Part shown: one piece after another, positions 1 through 9,369 of the stretch
How positions within the stretch are numbered: position 1 is the stretch's first letter
Layout: each line of letters starts with the position of its first letter
Source: an uncultured Oscillospiraceae bacterium
GTDB lineage: Bacteria; Bacillota; Clostridia; Oscillospirales; Oscillospiraceae
Reading direction: 5' to 3'
Assembly: GCA_934565795.1 (NCBI GenBank)
Contig: CAKTIM010000004.1
Span: 73,313-137,312, forward strand
DNA: 64,000 nucleotides
Position numbers and translations under genes: made by a program
Notes under the pieces: model-generated
Databases searched by the model: none
What the model saw: only the letters and a program-made list of their open reading frames with translations
Told to the model about the DNA's origin: nothing

Positions 1-1259
1 TGGACATAGGTGCCGCCGCCGATGGAGAGGCAGTAGCCCTGCTTGCCGGTGTAGGCCTCATAGCTGCGCAGCAGGGTGCACACGAAATCGGAATCTCCGT
101 CCACCGCGTGGCCCTCGGCAAATTCTCCGTCGCACTCCCAGCCCTGGGCGGCAAACAGCCGCTCCACGTGGCCCTGGGTGGTCGCCTGGGTGGCGCACAG
201 GCTGGCGCGGCAGTCGAAGCAGGCGGTGAAGCCGCCCTCGTCCAGCTTCAGCACGGACAGCACCAGGCTCAGCTTGCCGGAAATCTCATCCTCCATGGCG
301 ATGCCCAGGGCCTTGCCCTCGTTGTCGCCGTAGGGGAAGAGGCGGTGCAGGGCGCGGATGGCTGCGGTCGCCTCGTCCTGGGCCAGGGGCAGGGCGCACA
401 GCAGCTCCAGCATGGCGGTGATGGCGTTCTTGCCTCCCTCAGGATGGGCGGCATGGGTCTGAACGCCGGAGGCCCGGACGGCCACGCCGCCGCCCTCCGC
501 CTGGGCGGAGAAGCTCACGCCGGTGCGCGCCTGCACGTCCTGCATCGCGGGCGTCACATCCTGAACGGTCAGGCCGGTGACGCTGGCCGTGCAGCCGCCG
601 GGAGCCACATTTACCCGGATGCCGCCGTCAATGGCGGCCACATGGCCCGCAGCCTGGGGCTGGGGCTGCCAGACGGCCCGGAAGCTGGGGGCATAGCGGG
701 CCTTTTCCACATTGATCACCGGGAAATCCGCGTCGGGGGTGACGGCATGGGGCGCGTAGGGGTGGGAGGCGTAGTAGTGGGCGATGTCCCGGGAGCCGGT
801 CTCCTCGTCGGTGCCCAGGATCAGCCGGACGTTGTGCCGCACCGGCAGCCCCAGCTCCTTGACGCACCGCATGGCAAACAGGGCGGCCAGCGCCGGCCCC
901 TTGTCGTCCTGTACGCCCCGACCATAGATCATATCGCCGTCGCGCACCAGGGTAAAGGGGTCTGTGTCCCAGCCCTCGCCGATGCCCACAATGTCCAGGT
1001 GGGCCAGAATGTGCAGCATATCCGCCCGGTCGTTCAGATCCACGGTGCCCACATAGCCCTCGTCCTCGCCGGTGGCAAAGCCCCAGCCCCGGGCCAGCTC
1101 CAGCGCGGTTTTCACCGCCCGGACGGTGCCCTCGCCAAAGGGGCAGCCGGGCGCAGGCTCCCCCATGGTGGAATCCACGGCGATGAGCTTGCTCAGCGCC
1201 TGGGTAAATTCATCCTCCCGCCCGGCCATCCAGGCGTGAATCTGCTCTTTCAATGTCAT
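1..1259 (-). CDS. M20 family dipeptidase (PepV/Sapep type), C-terminus cut by window edge
   Basis: Reading back from ATG at 1259 gives an uninterrupted protein of about 419 residues with no stop before base 1. It shows M20 metallopeptidase hallmarks in order: HLDIVGIGEGW (first zinc ligands), YGRGVQDDKGP, LGTDEETGS (bridging acid and catalytic Glu), then NVAPGG and HAAHPEGGKNA in the lid and second metal region. This pattern is that of the PepV/Sapep dipeptidases, cytoplasmic di-zinc enzymes that hydrolyse dipeptides. Full members have about 460-470 residues, so roughly 50 are missing beyond the window. No ATG lies further upstream in frame with a better ribosome site. The gene is divergent from rpsO. 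The family is well supported; substrate is inferred. Confidence 0.9.
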   Translation of the reverse strand, partial: MTLKEQIHAWMAGREDEFTQALSKLIAVDSTMGEPAPGCPFGEGTVRAVKTALELARGWGFATGEDEGYVGTVDLNDRADMLHILAHLDIVGIGEGWDTDPFTLVRDGDMIYGRGVQDDKGPALAALFAMRCVKELGLPVRHNVRLILGTDEETGSRDIAHYYASHPYAPHAVTPDADFPVINVEKARYAPSFRAVWQPQPQAAGHVAAIDGGIRVNVAPGGCTASVTGLTVQDVTPAMQDVQARTGVSFSAQAEGGGVAVRASGVQTHAAHPEGGKNAITAMLELLCALPLAQDEATAAIRALHRLFPYGDNEGKALGIAMEDEISGKLSLVLSVLKLDEGGFTACFDCRASLCATQATTQGHVERLFAAQGWECDGEFAEGHAVDGDSDFVCTLLRSYEAYTGKQGYCLSIGGGTYV

Positions 1260-1456
1260 CATGCATTCGCTCCTTCCGTTTTCATCCGGGCCGCCGCCTG
1301 CGGCTCCGGCCTTGTTGACCTTAGGGCTATTATAGCAGAAAAACGGGAATTAACAACTTTTTTCTGTGCTTCCCCGTAAAAAAGCCGCCTGCCCCATAAG
1401 CCTGCCGCTGCTCCATCCGCAGGCGGAAAAAAGTCGCCGGATTGTGAGAAAAATGC

Positions 1457-1485
1457 TTTACATTTGGATAAACTTATGCTATATT
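1457..1485 (+). promoter_or_regulatory. Sigma-A promoter of rpsO
   Basis: TTTACA at 1457-1462, a 17-bp spacer and TATATT at 1480-1485. Transcription would start near 1492, leaving a leader of about 95 nt before the rpsO ATG. Leaders of this kind are the usual site of S15 autoregulation, but no S15 site could be proven here by eye. Confidence 0.75.
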
Positions 1486-1585
1486 GGACGGGCTGGCTAT
1501 GGCTGGCTCCGGCCTGCGGCTCAGTTTCGGGACTCACCGACCCTTACTTGGCCGACGGGTAATTTATGAAAAGGTGGATAACACA

Positions 1586-1852
1586 ATGATTCAGAAGGAA
1601 AAGAAGACCCAGGTCATCCTGGACAATGCGACCCACGAGGGCGACACCGGCTCCCCCGAGGTTCAGGTTGCCATCCTGACCGCCCGCATCAACGAGCTGA
1701 CCGAGCATCTGCGGGTGCACAAGCACGACAATCACTCCCGCCGCGGTCTGCTGATGATGGTCGGTAAGCGCCGCAAGATGCTGGACTATCTGGCCAAGAA
1801 GGACATCAACCGTTACCGTGCCCTGATTGCCAAGCTGGGTATCCGTAAATAA
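1586..1852 (+). CDS. rpsO: 30S ribosomal protein S15
   Basis: The protein has 88 residues, the usual S15 length, and carries the family signature from [17 protein letters not shown] through [20 protein letters not shown] to the LGIRK end. S15 binds 16S rRNA early in 30S assembly. The ATG at 1586 was chosen because AAGGTGG lies 10 nt upstream and the product then matches other S15 proteins exactly in length. The longer open frame that begins at 1484 is not credible. A hairpin terminator follows, and pnp comes next, the common rpsO-pnp order. Confidence 0.98.
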   Translation: MIQKEKKTQVILDNATHEGDTGSPEVQVAILTARINELTEHLRVHKHDNHSRRGLLMMVGKRRKMLDYLAKKDINRYRALIAKLGIRK

Positions 1853-1863
1853 GGTAGCAAAGG

Positions 1864-1893
1864 AAAGGCGGCGGGGCAACCTGTCGCCTTTTT
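1864..1893 (+). terminator. Rho-independent terminator of rpsO
   Basis: A GC-rich stem (AAAGGCG pairing with CGCCTTT) is followed directly by a T run, 12 nt after the rpsO stop. Confidence 0.7.
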
Positions 1894-1905
1894 CACGGGA
1901 GCTGT

Positions 1906-1955
1906 TTTAGCGATTGAAAGTGTCCCCATTTTTGGAGATAGTTTCAATGGCTAAA
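1906..1955 (+). promoter_or_regulatory. Long hairpin in the pnp leader
   Basis: The arms 1906-1927 and 1934-1955 pair over about 22 positions with three mismatches (1912/1949, 1920/1941, 1925/1936) and one G-U pair, leaving a six-base loop of A and T. There is no T run, so it is not a terminator. In Escherichia coli the pnp leader carries an RNase III-cut stem through which PNPase represses itself. A similar role here is inferred from position and shape. Confidence 0.6.
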
Positions 1956-1995
1956 CCTCCCGAAAAACAAATTATATCATTATGGAGGTAAAACA

Positions 1996-4116
1996 ATGGT
2001 AACTCACAGACAGTTCCCGAACCACAAGGTTTATGAAATGGAAATCGGCGGCCGTCCCTTCACCGTGGAGACCGGCAAGGTGGCCGAGCTTGCCAACGCC
2101 GAATGCATCTGCCGCTACGGCGACACCGTGGTGCTGACCACCTGCACCGCCAACCCCATCCCCAAGGCTGGCATCGACTACTTCCCCCTGACCATCGAAT
2201 TTGAAGAGCGGATGTACTCCGTGGGCCGCATCCCCGGCTCCTTCAACCGCCGCGAGGGCAAGCCCAGCGAGCGGGGCATCCTGAACAGCCGCATCATCGA
2301 CCGGCCCATGCGCCCCCTGTTTGACGAGGAGCTGCGCAACGATACCGTGGTCACCTGCACCGTGATGGCCAACGATTACGACAACCCCGTGGAGATCGTG
2401 GCGTCCCTGGGCGCTTCCATCGCCATCGCCTCCTCCGACGTTCCCTGGAACGGGCCTGTGGCCACCACCAACGTGTGCTACCTGAACGGCCAGTATATCA
2501 TCAACCCCTCCACTGACGAGCGGGAGGCTTCTTCCTGCTTCGTGTGCATCTCCTCCACCTTCGAGAAGGTGGTCATGATCGAGACCGAAGCCAACGAAGC
2601 CCCCGAGGCCATCGTCCTGGAGGCCATCCGCATTGCCCACGAGACCAATATGGAGATCGTGAAGTTCATCAATGGCATTGTGGCCGAGATCGGCAAGCCC
2701 AAGTTCACCTTCGAGAAGGCCGCCGTGAACCACGAGCTGCTGGATGACCTGATGAACTATGGCCTGAACCAGATCGAGTACGCGCTGGATACCCCCGACA
2801 AGAACGTCCGTGAGGAGCGGCTGACCGCCGCCCGGCTGGACTTTGCCGAGAAGTTCGCGGACAAGTATGAGGACTTCGACACCCACATTGAGGTCTGCCT
2901 GTACAAGATGCAGAAGAAGGTGGTCAAGAAGTGGCTGCTCCAGGGCAAGCGTGTGGACGGCCGCGGCATGGACGAGATTCGTCCCCTGGCCGCCGAGGTG
3001 GGCGTACTGCCCAGAGTGCACGGCTCCGGCCTGTTCACCCGCGGCCAGACTCAGGTGCTGTCCGTGTGCACCCTGAACACCCTGTCCGCCGCCCAGAAGC
3101 TGGACACCATCTATCAGGAGGATACCAAGCGGTATATCCATCACTATAACTTCCCCGCCTACTCCACCGGCGAGGCCCGTGCCGCCCGCTCCACCTCCCG
3201 CCGTGAGATCGGTCACGGTGCGCTGGCCGAGAAGGCGCTGCTGCCCGTGATCCCCAGCGTGGAGGAGTTCCCCTACGCCATCCGCGTGGTCTCCGAGGTG
3301 CTGTCCTCCAACGGCTCCACCTCTCAGGGCTCCATCTGCGGCTCCACCCTGGCGCTGATGGATGCCGGTGTGCCCATCAAGCGGCCTGTGGCAGGCATCT
3401 CCTGCGGCCTGATCTCCGACCAGGAGACCGGCGAGTGGAGAACCTTCACCGACATTCAGGGCGTGGAGGACTTCCACGGTGAGATGGACTTCAAGGTGGC
3501 CGGCACCACCGAGGGCGTCACCGCCATCCAGATGGATCTGAAGAACAAGGGCCTGACCATGGAGATCATCGCCGACGCTCTGGAGCGCTGCCGCAAGGCC
3601 CGCCTGGAGATTCTGAACGAGATCATGCTGCCCTGCATCGCCGCGCCCCGGCCCGAGGTTTCCGAGTTCGCGCCCAAGATGCTCAGCCTGAAGATTCCTG
3701 TGGACAAGATTCGTGAGGTCATCGGCTCCGGCGGCAAGACCATCCAGAAGATCTGCGCCGACACCGGCGCAAAGGTGGACATCGACGACGACGGCTCCGT
3801 GTTTATCTCCGCTGTGGATTCCGCCGCTGCCTACGCCGCCAAGAAGATGGTGGACGATATCTGCTTCGTGCCCGAGGTGGGTAAGATCTACTACGGCAAG
3901 GTGGTGCGCATTCTGCCCATCGGCGCCTTCGTGGAGATCGCGCCGGGCCACGACGGCATGGTGCATATCTCCAAGCTGGAGAACCGCCGGGTCGAAAAGG
4001 TAGAGGACGTGCTGAACCTGGGCGATATGACCTACGTGAAGTTCATGGGCTTCGACGAAAAGGGCCGCGCCAACTTCAGCCGCAAGGACGCCCTGAAGGA
4101 AATGGAGAACAAGTAA
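1996..4116 (+). CDS. pnp: Polyribonucleotide nucleotidyltransferase (PNPase)
   Basis: The 706-residue protein is the full PNPase length. Two RNase PH-like cores are present. The first includes SFNRREGKPSERGIL and the second includes RVHGSGLFTRGQTQVLS and STSRREIGHGALAEKALLP. A KH domain follows (IGSGGKTIQKI near residue 576), then an S1 domain (about residues 627-690, GAFVEIAPGHDGMVHIS). The enzyme degrades RNA phosphorolytically from the 3' end and forms trimers in the cytoplasm. GGAGG sits 8 nt before the ATG. Codon use is strongly biased, as expected for a highly expressed gene. Confidence 0.98.
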   Translation: MVTHRQFPNHKVYEMEIGGRPFTVETGKVAELANAECICRYGDTVVLTTCTANPIPKAGIDYFPLTIEFEERMYSVGRIPGSFNRREGKPSERGILNSRIIDRPMRPLFDEELRNDTVVTCTVMANDYDNPVEIVASLGASIAIASSDVPWNGPVATTNVCYLNGQYIINPSTDEREASSCFVCISSTFEKVVMIETEANEAPEAIVLEAIRIAHETNMEIVKFINGIVAEIGKPKFTFEKAAVNHELLDDLMNYGLNQIEYALDTPDKNVREERLTAARLDFAEKFADKYEDFDTHIEVCLYKMQKKVVKKWLLQGKRVDGRGMDEIRPLAAEVGVLPRVHGSGLFTRGQTQVLSVCTLNTLSAAQKLDTIYQEDTKRYIHHYNFPAYSTGEARAARSTSRREIGHGALAEKALLPVIPSVEEFPYAIRVVSEVLSSNGSTSQGSICGSTLALMDAGVPIKRPVAGISCGLISDQETGEWRTFTDIQGVEDFHGEMDFKVAGTTEGVTAIQMDLKNKGLTMEIIADALERCRKARLEILNEIMLPCIAAPRPEVSEFAPKMLSLKIPVDKIREVIGSGGKTIQKICADTGAKVDIDDDGSVFISAVDSAAAYAAKKMVDDICFVPEVGKIYYGKVVRILPIGAFVEIAPGHDGMVHISKLENRRVEKVEDVLNLGDMTYVKFMGFDEKGRANFSRKDALKEMENK

Positions 4117-4121
4117 TTTTT

Positions 4122-4155
4122 AAGGGGGCTGCTTCCCACGAAGCGGCCCCCTTTT
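4122..4155 (+). terminator. Rho-independent terminator of pnp
   Basis: AAGGGGGC and GCCCCCTTTT form the base of a stem that continues through GCTT/AAGC. A T run follows. Confidence 0.85.
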
Positions 4156-4220
4156 GCTGCCCGGCAAGGGGCAATCGGTTTATATAAGATGTAGAAAATT
4201 CAGGTGATATTTTAGACAAA

Positions 4221-4251
4221 TTGTCACTTTTTTCTTTGGCCAAAATATGAT
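4221..4251 (+). promoter_or_regulatory. Possible promoter of the glgCDA operon
   Basis: TTGTCA at 4221 and TATGAT at 4246 are separated by 19 bp, longer than ideal. An 11-bp dyad (GACAAATTGTC, 4216-4226) overlaps the -35 box and could bind a regulator. It is the best candidate in the 170-bp gap before glgC. Confidence 0.4.
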
Positions 4252-4327
4252 ATGTTATTCATGGAGGTGCTATATCCACACCTTCATCGACACGGTAGCA
4301 AATTCATTTACATAAGGAGCTGTGACC

Positions 4328-5518
4328 ATGTACTTTCAGAAAAAACGCTGTATTGCCATGCTTCTGGCGGGCGGCCAGGGCAGCCGGCTGTATGTGCTGA
4401 CGGAAAAGACCGCCAAGCCCGCCGTCCCCTTTGGAGGCAAATACCGCATCATCGATTTCCCCCTGTCCAACTGCATCAATTCCGGCATCGACACCGTGGG
4501 CATCCTGACCCAGTATCAGCCCCTGGAGCTGAACGAATACATCGGCAACGGTCAGCCCTGGAACCTGAACAAGACCCACAGCTGCGCCCAGGTGCTGCCC
4601 CCCTACGAGCGGCACGACAAGAAGCAGGGCTGGTACAAGGGCACCGCCAACGCCATCTATCAGAACATTGATTTTATCGACCGCTTCGACCCGGAATATG
4701 TGGTGGTGCTCTCCGGCGACCATATCTACAAGATGGACTACTCCAAGATGGTGGCCTACCACGAGAAGAACGGCGCGGCCTGCACCATCGCCGTGCGCAA
4801 TGTGCCGCTGGAGGAGGCCAGCCGCTTCGGCATCCTGAATACCAACCCGGACAATACCATCTATGAGTTTGAGGAAAAGCCCAAGAAGCCCAAGTCCACC
4901 AATGCCTCCATGGGCATCTACTGCTTCACATGGAAGGTCATGCGTGAGGCGCTGATCGCCGACGAGGAAAACCCCGACAGCTCCAACGATTTCGGCAAAA
5001 ACATCATCCCCATGCTCCTGGCCGACGGGCACAAGCTGATGGCCTATAATTTCGACGGCTACTGGAAGGACGTGGGCACCATCAACTCCCTGTGGGAGGC
5101 CAACATGGATCTGCTGGGCAAGGAGCCTGCCTTCAACATCCGCGGTGACGAGCGCACCAAGATTTACGCCCGCAACTCCGCCTTCCCCTCCTCCTATATC
5201 GATTCCTCCGCCAAGGTGGTCAATTCCTTCGTGGCCGAGGGCTGCGAGGTCTACGGCACCGTGCGGCACAGCGTGGTCAGCACCGGCTGCACCATCGGCG
5301 AGGGTGCGTTGATCGAGGATTCCGTGGTCATGCCCGGCGTGATCGTGGAGCCGGGTGCCATCGTCCGTCACGCCATCCTGGGCGAGGACAGCAAGGTCTG
5401 CCGCAACGCCGTGGTGGGCGGCGCATTCGGCCCCAAGGATAAGAAGAAGATCAGCGTCGCGGGCAAGGGCGTCATCATCGAGGAAAACGCCGTGCTGGCT
5501 CCGGGCGACATGCTGTAA
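4328..5518 (+). CDS. glgC: Glucose-1-phosphate adenylyltransferase, catalytic subunit
   Basis: The protein (396 residues) makes ADP-glucose from ATP and glucose-1-phosphate, the first committed step of glycogen synthesis. The N-terminus has the nucleotidyltransferase signature [17 protein letters not shown], then [19 protein letters not shown] and the sugar-phosphate region. A left-handed beta-helix of hexapeptide-like repeats fills the last 120 residues. ATG 4328 is preferred to GTG 4322 because AAGGAG at 4314-4319 is 8 nt from the ATG but only 2 nt from the GTG. It is the first gene of glgC-glgD-glgA and is followed by glgD after 13 nt. Confidence 0.95.
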   Translation: MYFQKKRCIAMLLAGGQGSRLYVLTEKTAKPAVPFGGKYRIIDFPLSNCINSGIDTVGILTQYQPLELNEYIGNGQPWNLNKTHSCAQVLPPYERHDKKQGWYKGTANAIYQNIDFIDRFDPEYVVVLSGDHIYKMDYSKMVAYHEKNGAACTIAVRNVPLEEASRFGILNTNPDNTIYEFEEKPKKPKSTNASMGIYCFTWKVMREALIADEENPDSSNDFGKNIIPMLLADGHKLMAYNFDGYWKDVGTINSLWEANMDLLGKEPAFNIRGDERTKIYARNSAFPSSYIDSSAKVVNSFVAEGCEVYGTVRHSVVSTGCTIGEGALIEDSVVMPGVIVEPGAIVRHAILGEDSKVCRNAVVGGAFGPKDKKKISVAGKGVIIEENAVLAPGDML

Positions 5519-5531
5519 GGAGGTAACGAAA

Positions 5532-6641
5532 ATGAACGTAATGGGTATTCTCTTCACCAATGACGCCAACATTGGAGAGCTGACCAATAAGCGCACCATG
5601 GCCTCCCTCCCCTTCGGCGGCCGCTACCGCCAGGTGGATTTCGGCCTTTCCAACTTTGCCTACGCCGGTATTCGGCACGTGGGCATCATCGCCCGGTTCA
5701 GCTATCAGTCGCTGATGAACCACGTGGGCGATGGCGAGGAATGGGGCTTGGAGCTGGGCGAGGGCGGACTGGAATTCCTGACCCCCTATGCCTCCTCCGT
5801 CAACCACTCCTACCGGGGCAAGCTGGAATCCCTGTATTCCAATATGGATTTCCTGGAATTCTGCGACGACGATTATGTGGTGATGATCGATTCCACCGTG
5901 CTTTCCAACGTGGATTTGAATAAGGTGCTGGCCGACCACATTGCCTCCGGCAAGGATATCACCGTGGTCACCTGCAAGGACGTGTGCAACGGGCAGAAGG
6001 TGATGGACTTCGCCCTGCGGCTGGACGGCAGCGGCCAGGTGGAGGACATGGTCTGCGACTATGCCGCTCCGGCGGACTATCAGGCCTCCATGGACATTTA
6101 TGTGATGAGCCGCCAGGTGCTGATTCGGGAGGTCAAGGCCCTGGTCGCCAAGAATTTCTTCCACATGGATCGGGATCTGGTGATGGGCGGCTGGAGAAGC
6201 CGCAAGGTCACCGTCAACGCCTATCAGCACGAGGGCGTGGTGATGTTCAACGAGTCTACCCAGGAATACTTTGAGCACAGCCTGGCTCTGACCAAAAAGG
6301 AAGTGCGCGAGGGCCTGTTCGGCGGCATCCACCCCATCTATACCAAGGTGCGCAGCCGCGTGCCCAGCTACTACGGTGAGGAGTGCCAGCTGGAGAACGT
6401 GGTGCTGGCCGACGGATGCATCGTGGAGGGCAGCGTGAAGAATTCCGTGCTGTTCCGCCAGGTGACCATCGCCGAGGGCTGTCAGGTGGAAAACTGCGTC
6501 ATTATGAACGACAGCGCAGTGGGCGCGGGTTGCGAGCTGAAAAACGTGATTCTGGATAAGAACGTCACCGTCACCCCCGGCACCCGGCTCTTCGGCACCC
6601 GCGCCAACCCCATCGTCATCAAGCGAGGTGAAACCGTATGA
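5532..6641 (+). CDS. glgD: Glucose-1-phosphate adenylyltransferase regulatory subunit
   Basis: The protein has 369 residues and resembles GlgC over its whole length, but the glycine-rich nucleotide loop is replaced by MGILFTNDANIGELT, as in GlgD. In Firmicutes GlgD forms a heteromer with GlgC and raises its activity. The C-terminal beta-helix is present (VVLADGCIVEGSVKNSVLF region). ATG 5532 has TAAGGAGG overlapping the glgC stop as its ribosome site. The stop overlaps the glgA start (ATGA), which suggests coupled translation. Confidence 0.93.
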   Translation: MNVMGILFTNDANIGELTNKRTMASLPFGGRYRQVDFGLSNFAYAGIRHVGIIARFSYQSLMNHVGDGEEWGLELGEGGLEFLTPYASSVNHSYRGKLESLYSNMDFLEFCDDDYVVMIDSTVLSNVDLNKVLADHIASGKDITVVTCKDVCNGQKVMDFALRLDGSGQVEDMVCDYAAPADYQASMDIYVMSRQVLIREVKALVAKNFFHMDRDLVMGGWRSRKVTVNAYQHEGVVMFNESTQEYFEHSLALTKKEVREGLFGGIHPIYTKVRSRVPSYYGEECQLENVVLADGCIVEGSVKNSVLFRQVTIAEGCQVENCVIMNDSAVGAGCELKNVILDKNVTVTPGTRLFGTRANPIVIKRGETV

Positions 6642-8083
6642 GAATCGCCATCTGTGCCTCCGAGGGGGCGCCCTACGCCAAGTCCGGCGGCCTGGGTGAC
6701 GTGATGGAGGCGCTGCCCGCCGCGCTGTCCCGGATCGAGGGCAACGAGGTGGTGCTGTTCCTGCCCTACTACCACAAGATCAAGAATAACGCCGCCTACG
6801 TGACGGAAAAGGTGGCCGAATTCCGGGTGCAGCTGGGCTGGCGGCAGCAATACTGCGGCGTGATGAAACTGCTGGGCCGCGGCGACGGCGTTCAGGTCTA
6901 TTTCCTGGACAGCGAGTATTATTTCGGCGCGCGCACCGGGGCCATCTACGGCGACATGGACGACGGTGAGCGGTTCGCCTTCTTCTCCAGAGGCTGCCTG
7001 GACGCCATGGCGGAGCTGGACTTCGTGCCGGATATCATCCAGTGCAACGACTGGCAGACCGGCCTGATCCCCGTGTACCTCAAGGCGGTGTACCGCGCCC
7101 AGTTCCCCGGCACCCGGATCATGTATACCATCCACAACATTGAATACCAGGGCTGGGCCAACGCCAATTTCTTCGACGATATGCTGGGCCTGCCCTGGGA
7201 ATACCGGGGCACCCTGGATATGAACCATTCGGTGAACATGATGAAGGGCGGCATCGAGTGCTGCGACATGCTCACCACCGTCTCCGAGACCTACGCCCGG
7301 GAGCTGATGTACCCCTACTACGCCCACGGGCTGGATAACATCATCGCCGGTGCATCCTGGAAGCTGACAGGCATCACCAACGGCATCGACGTGAATACCT
7401 TTAACCCGGAGACCGACCCGGCGCTGCCCGCCCATTACAATGCCGATTCCTTCGCCCAGGGCAAAGCTGCGGTGAAGGCCGCCCTCCAGTCGGAGGTGGG
7501 CCTGCCCCAGAAGCCCGACGTACCGCTGATGGTGATGGTCACCCGGCTAGCCGGACATAAGGGCCTGGATCTGCTGTGCTATATCGCCCGGCGGCTGATG
7601 TGGGAGCAGGATGCCCAGATGATCATCGTGGGCACCGGTGAGCCGCAGTACGAGGCCTTCTTCCGGGATCTGCAGGCCCAGTTCCCCGACCGGGTCTCCG
7701 CCCAGATCAAGTTTGACCTGGGGCTGGCCTCCCGGCTGTACGCTGGCGGCGACATCTACCTGATGCCCTCCAAGAGCGAGCCCTGCGGCCTGAGCCAGAT
7801 GAACGCCATGCGCTACGGCACCGTGCCCGTGGTTCACGCCACCGGCGGCCTGAAGGACACCGTGCCCCCCTGCGACGAGCAGGGCGAGGGCGGCCTGGGC
7901 TTCACCTTCCAGAGCTACAACGCCGACGACTTCTTCGCCGCCATCCTGCGCGCCCTGAACCTGTACAACAATAACCGTGAAGCCTTCCGCGCCCTCCAGC
8001 ACCGAGAAATGTCCCAGGATTTCAGCTGGAACGTCCCCGCCGGAAAGTATATGACCCTATTCCAAAAAATGCTCGCATGGTAA
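6638..8083 (+). CDS. glgA: Glycogen synthase (ADP-glucose type)
   Basis: The GT5 glycogen synthase (481 residues) transfers glucose from ADP-glucose to the growing alpha-1,4 chain. The ADP-glucose binding motif KSGGLGD is at residues 15-21. The C-terminal Rossmann domain has the family motif PSKSEPCGLSQMNAMRYG and then ATGGLKDTV. The start codon overlaps the glgD stop by four bases. It ends the operon at a strong terminator. No branching enzyme or phosphorylase lies nearby, so those must be elsewhere. Confidence 0.96.
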   Translation: MRIAICASEGAPYAKSGGLGDVMEALPAALSRIEGNEVVLFLPYYHKIKNNAAYVTEKVAEFRVQLGWRQQYCGVMKLLGRGDGVQVYFLDSEYYFGARTGAIYGDMDDGERFAFFSRGCLDAMAELDFVPDIIQCNDWQTGLIPVYLKAVYRAQFPGTRIMYTIHNIEYQGWANANFFDDMLGLPWEYRGTLDMNHSVNMMKGGIECCDMLTTVSETYARELMYPYYAHGLDNIIAGASWKLTGITNGIDVNTFNPETDPALPAHYNADSFAQGKAAVKAALQSEVGLPQKPDVPLMVMVTRLAGHKGLDLLCYIARRLMWEQDAQMIIVGTGEPQYEAFFRDLQAQFPDRVSAQIKFDLGLASRLYAGGDIYLMPSKSEPCGLSQMNAMRYGTVPVVHATGGLKDTVPPCDEQGEGGLGFTFQSYNADDFFAAILRALNLYNNNREAFRALQHREMSQDFSWNVPAGKYMTLFQKMLAW

Positions 8084-8092
8084 CCCACCCCC

Positions 8093-8124
8093 AAAACCTC
8101 CCCTCCACCCAGGGGAGGTTTTTC
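8093..8124 (+). terminator. Terminator of the glgCDA operon
   Basis: AAAACCTCCCCT pairs with AGGGGAGGTTTTT around a six-base loop, about 10 nt after the glgA stop. Confidence 0.85.
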
Positions 8125-8134
8125 ATCACCCCAC

Positions 8135-8636
8135 CCGTAGGGACGGATACCAGCCGCCCGAAACTCAACGGTTCCAATGGCAGCCCATTGAATGGCACCA
8201 GGAAAACCACTTGCCCCCGTAGGGGTCGGCAACCTGCCGACCCTCAACCTATCGGTTTAGGAAGCAGTAAAGATGAACGTATACCCGGAAGTATACATCC
8301 CCCAAGCTTCCCTGAGGGGGAAGCTGTCGCCGCAGCGACTGAAGAGGGCACTCAGGTAATGGTTTTGAAAGAGATTTGGTTAAAAAAGTAGAAGGTCAAA
8401 CACTTTGAGTGCGTAGGGGCGGATATTAGCCGCCCGAAAGGTAACGAACGTGAGCTGTATAGACAAACCGTTCAATCCCGGTACATGGCGGGGCGACAAA
8501 TTGCCGCCCCCTACGGACTCAGGAACTTTTGGTAATCTCCATTCAACTGACAACTCAATACCGCGACTTTGCGGGCGGCTGGTATCCGTCCCTACGGATG
8601 GGGTGCTTCCCATTCAATGGTCTGCTCAAAAAATGC
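8135..8636. repeat. Mosaic palindromic repeat array 1
   Basis: No gene is supported here. The block is made of short hairpin units also found in eight other gaps of this window. Unit R1 has core GGGCGG/CCGCCC, unit R2 has GGGTCGGCA/TGCCGACCC, and unit R3 has GGGGCGGCA with GCCGCCCC. There is also an AGCTTCCC/GGGAAGCT hairpin followed by the constant CGCCGCAGCGACTGAAGAGG. The array opens with R1 and closes with R1 in the opposite orientation. Open frames inside it translate the repeats and lack ribosome sites. Confidence 0.85.
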
Positions 8637-8665
8637 TTGCCATTTGGGCGAGTCTGTGGTGTAAT
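8637..8665 (+). promoter_or_regulatory. Likely promoter of the flavodoxin-like gene
   Basis: TTGCCA at 8637, a 17-bp spacer and TGTAAT at 8660. It sits just outside array 1 and 80 bp before the gene. Confidence 0.5.
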
Positions 8666-8744
8666 AGAGGCGGAGCCGTCCCTGGTGGGGGTTCTATGTG
8701 AGAGAAAGAACGGCATATTGTATATTCGGCAAGGAGGAATTTCA

Positions 8745-9362
8745 ATGAAGGTATTATTGCTCAACGGCAGTCCCAGAGTGAACGGGAATACGGCTGTGGC
8801 GCTGCGGGAGATGGAGGCGGTGTTCGCCCAGGAGGGGATCGAGGCTGAAACCGTGCAGGTGGGCCAGCGGGATATCCGCGGCTGCATCGCCTGCGGCAAG
8901 TGCGGCCAGCTGGGCAAATGCGTGTTTGACGACATCGTCAACGAGCTTGCCCCCAAATTCCAGGCGGCGGACGGCCTGGTGGTGGCCTCCCCCGTCTATT
9001 ACGCCTCGGCCAATCCAACGCTGGTGGCGCTGCTGGATCGGCTGTTCTACAGCACCGGCTTTGACAAGACCATGAAGGTGGGAGCCAGCGTGGTCTGCGC
9101 CCGGCGGGGCGGCTGCTCGGCCACCTTCGATGAGCTGAACAAATTCTTCACCATCTCCGGCATGCCCATTGCCTCCAGCCAATACTGGAACAGCATCCAC
9201 GGCCGGGCCAAGGGCGAAGCCGACCAGGACGGCGAGGGGAAGCAGACCATGCGCACCCTGGCACGGAACATGAGCTTCCTGATGAAGTCCATTGCCCTTG
9301 GCAAGCAGACCTACGGCCTGCCGGAAAAGGAAGCGCGTATCTCGACGCACTTTATTCGGTAA
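8745..9362 (+). CDS. Flavodoxin family protein / NADPH-dependent FMN reductase-like
   Basis: The protein (205 residues) begins with the flavodoxin-like phosphate loop LLNGSPRVNGNTAVAL, followed by a Cys-rich stretch (CIACGKCGQLGKC) and SPVYYASANPTLVALLDR, which fits the FMN-binding fold of iron-sulfur flavoprotein and NAD(P)H reductase relatives. It probably binds FMN and moves electrons in the cytoplasm; its partner is unknown. ATG 8745 has a perfect AAGGAGG 7 nt upstream. The longer open frame starting at 8529 would run back through repeat DNA and is rejected. The gene stands alone between two repeat arrays. Confidence 0.85.
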   Translation: MKVLLLNGSPRVNGNTAVALREMEAVFAQEGIEAETVQVGQRDIRGCIACGKCGQLGKCVFDDIVNELAPKFQAADGLVVASPVYYASANPTLVALLDRLFYSTGFDKTMKVGASVVCARRGGCSATFDELNKFFTISGMPIASSQYWNSIHGRAKGEADQDGEGKQTMRTLARNMSFLMKSIALGKQTYGLPEKEARISTHFIR

Positions 9363-9369
9363 AAAATCC

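Noticed and set aside
108..1379. Long plus-strand open frame
   Set aside because: It is the shadow of the M20 dipeptidase on the minus strand, has no ribosome site and an unlikely composition rich in Gly, His, Ala and Val.
1972..3966. Long minus-strand open frame opposite pnp
   Set aside because: Its His/Gly/Val/Leu-rich product is the antisense of a GC-rich gene. The pnp product is unmistakable.
4252..4671. Open frame overlapping the start of glgC
   Set aside because: It runs out of frame through glgC with atypical composition; the glgC start has a proper ribosome site.
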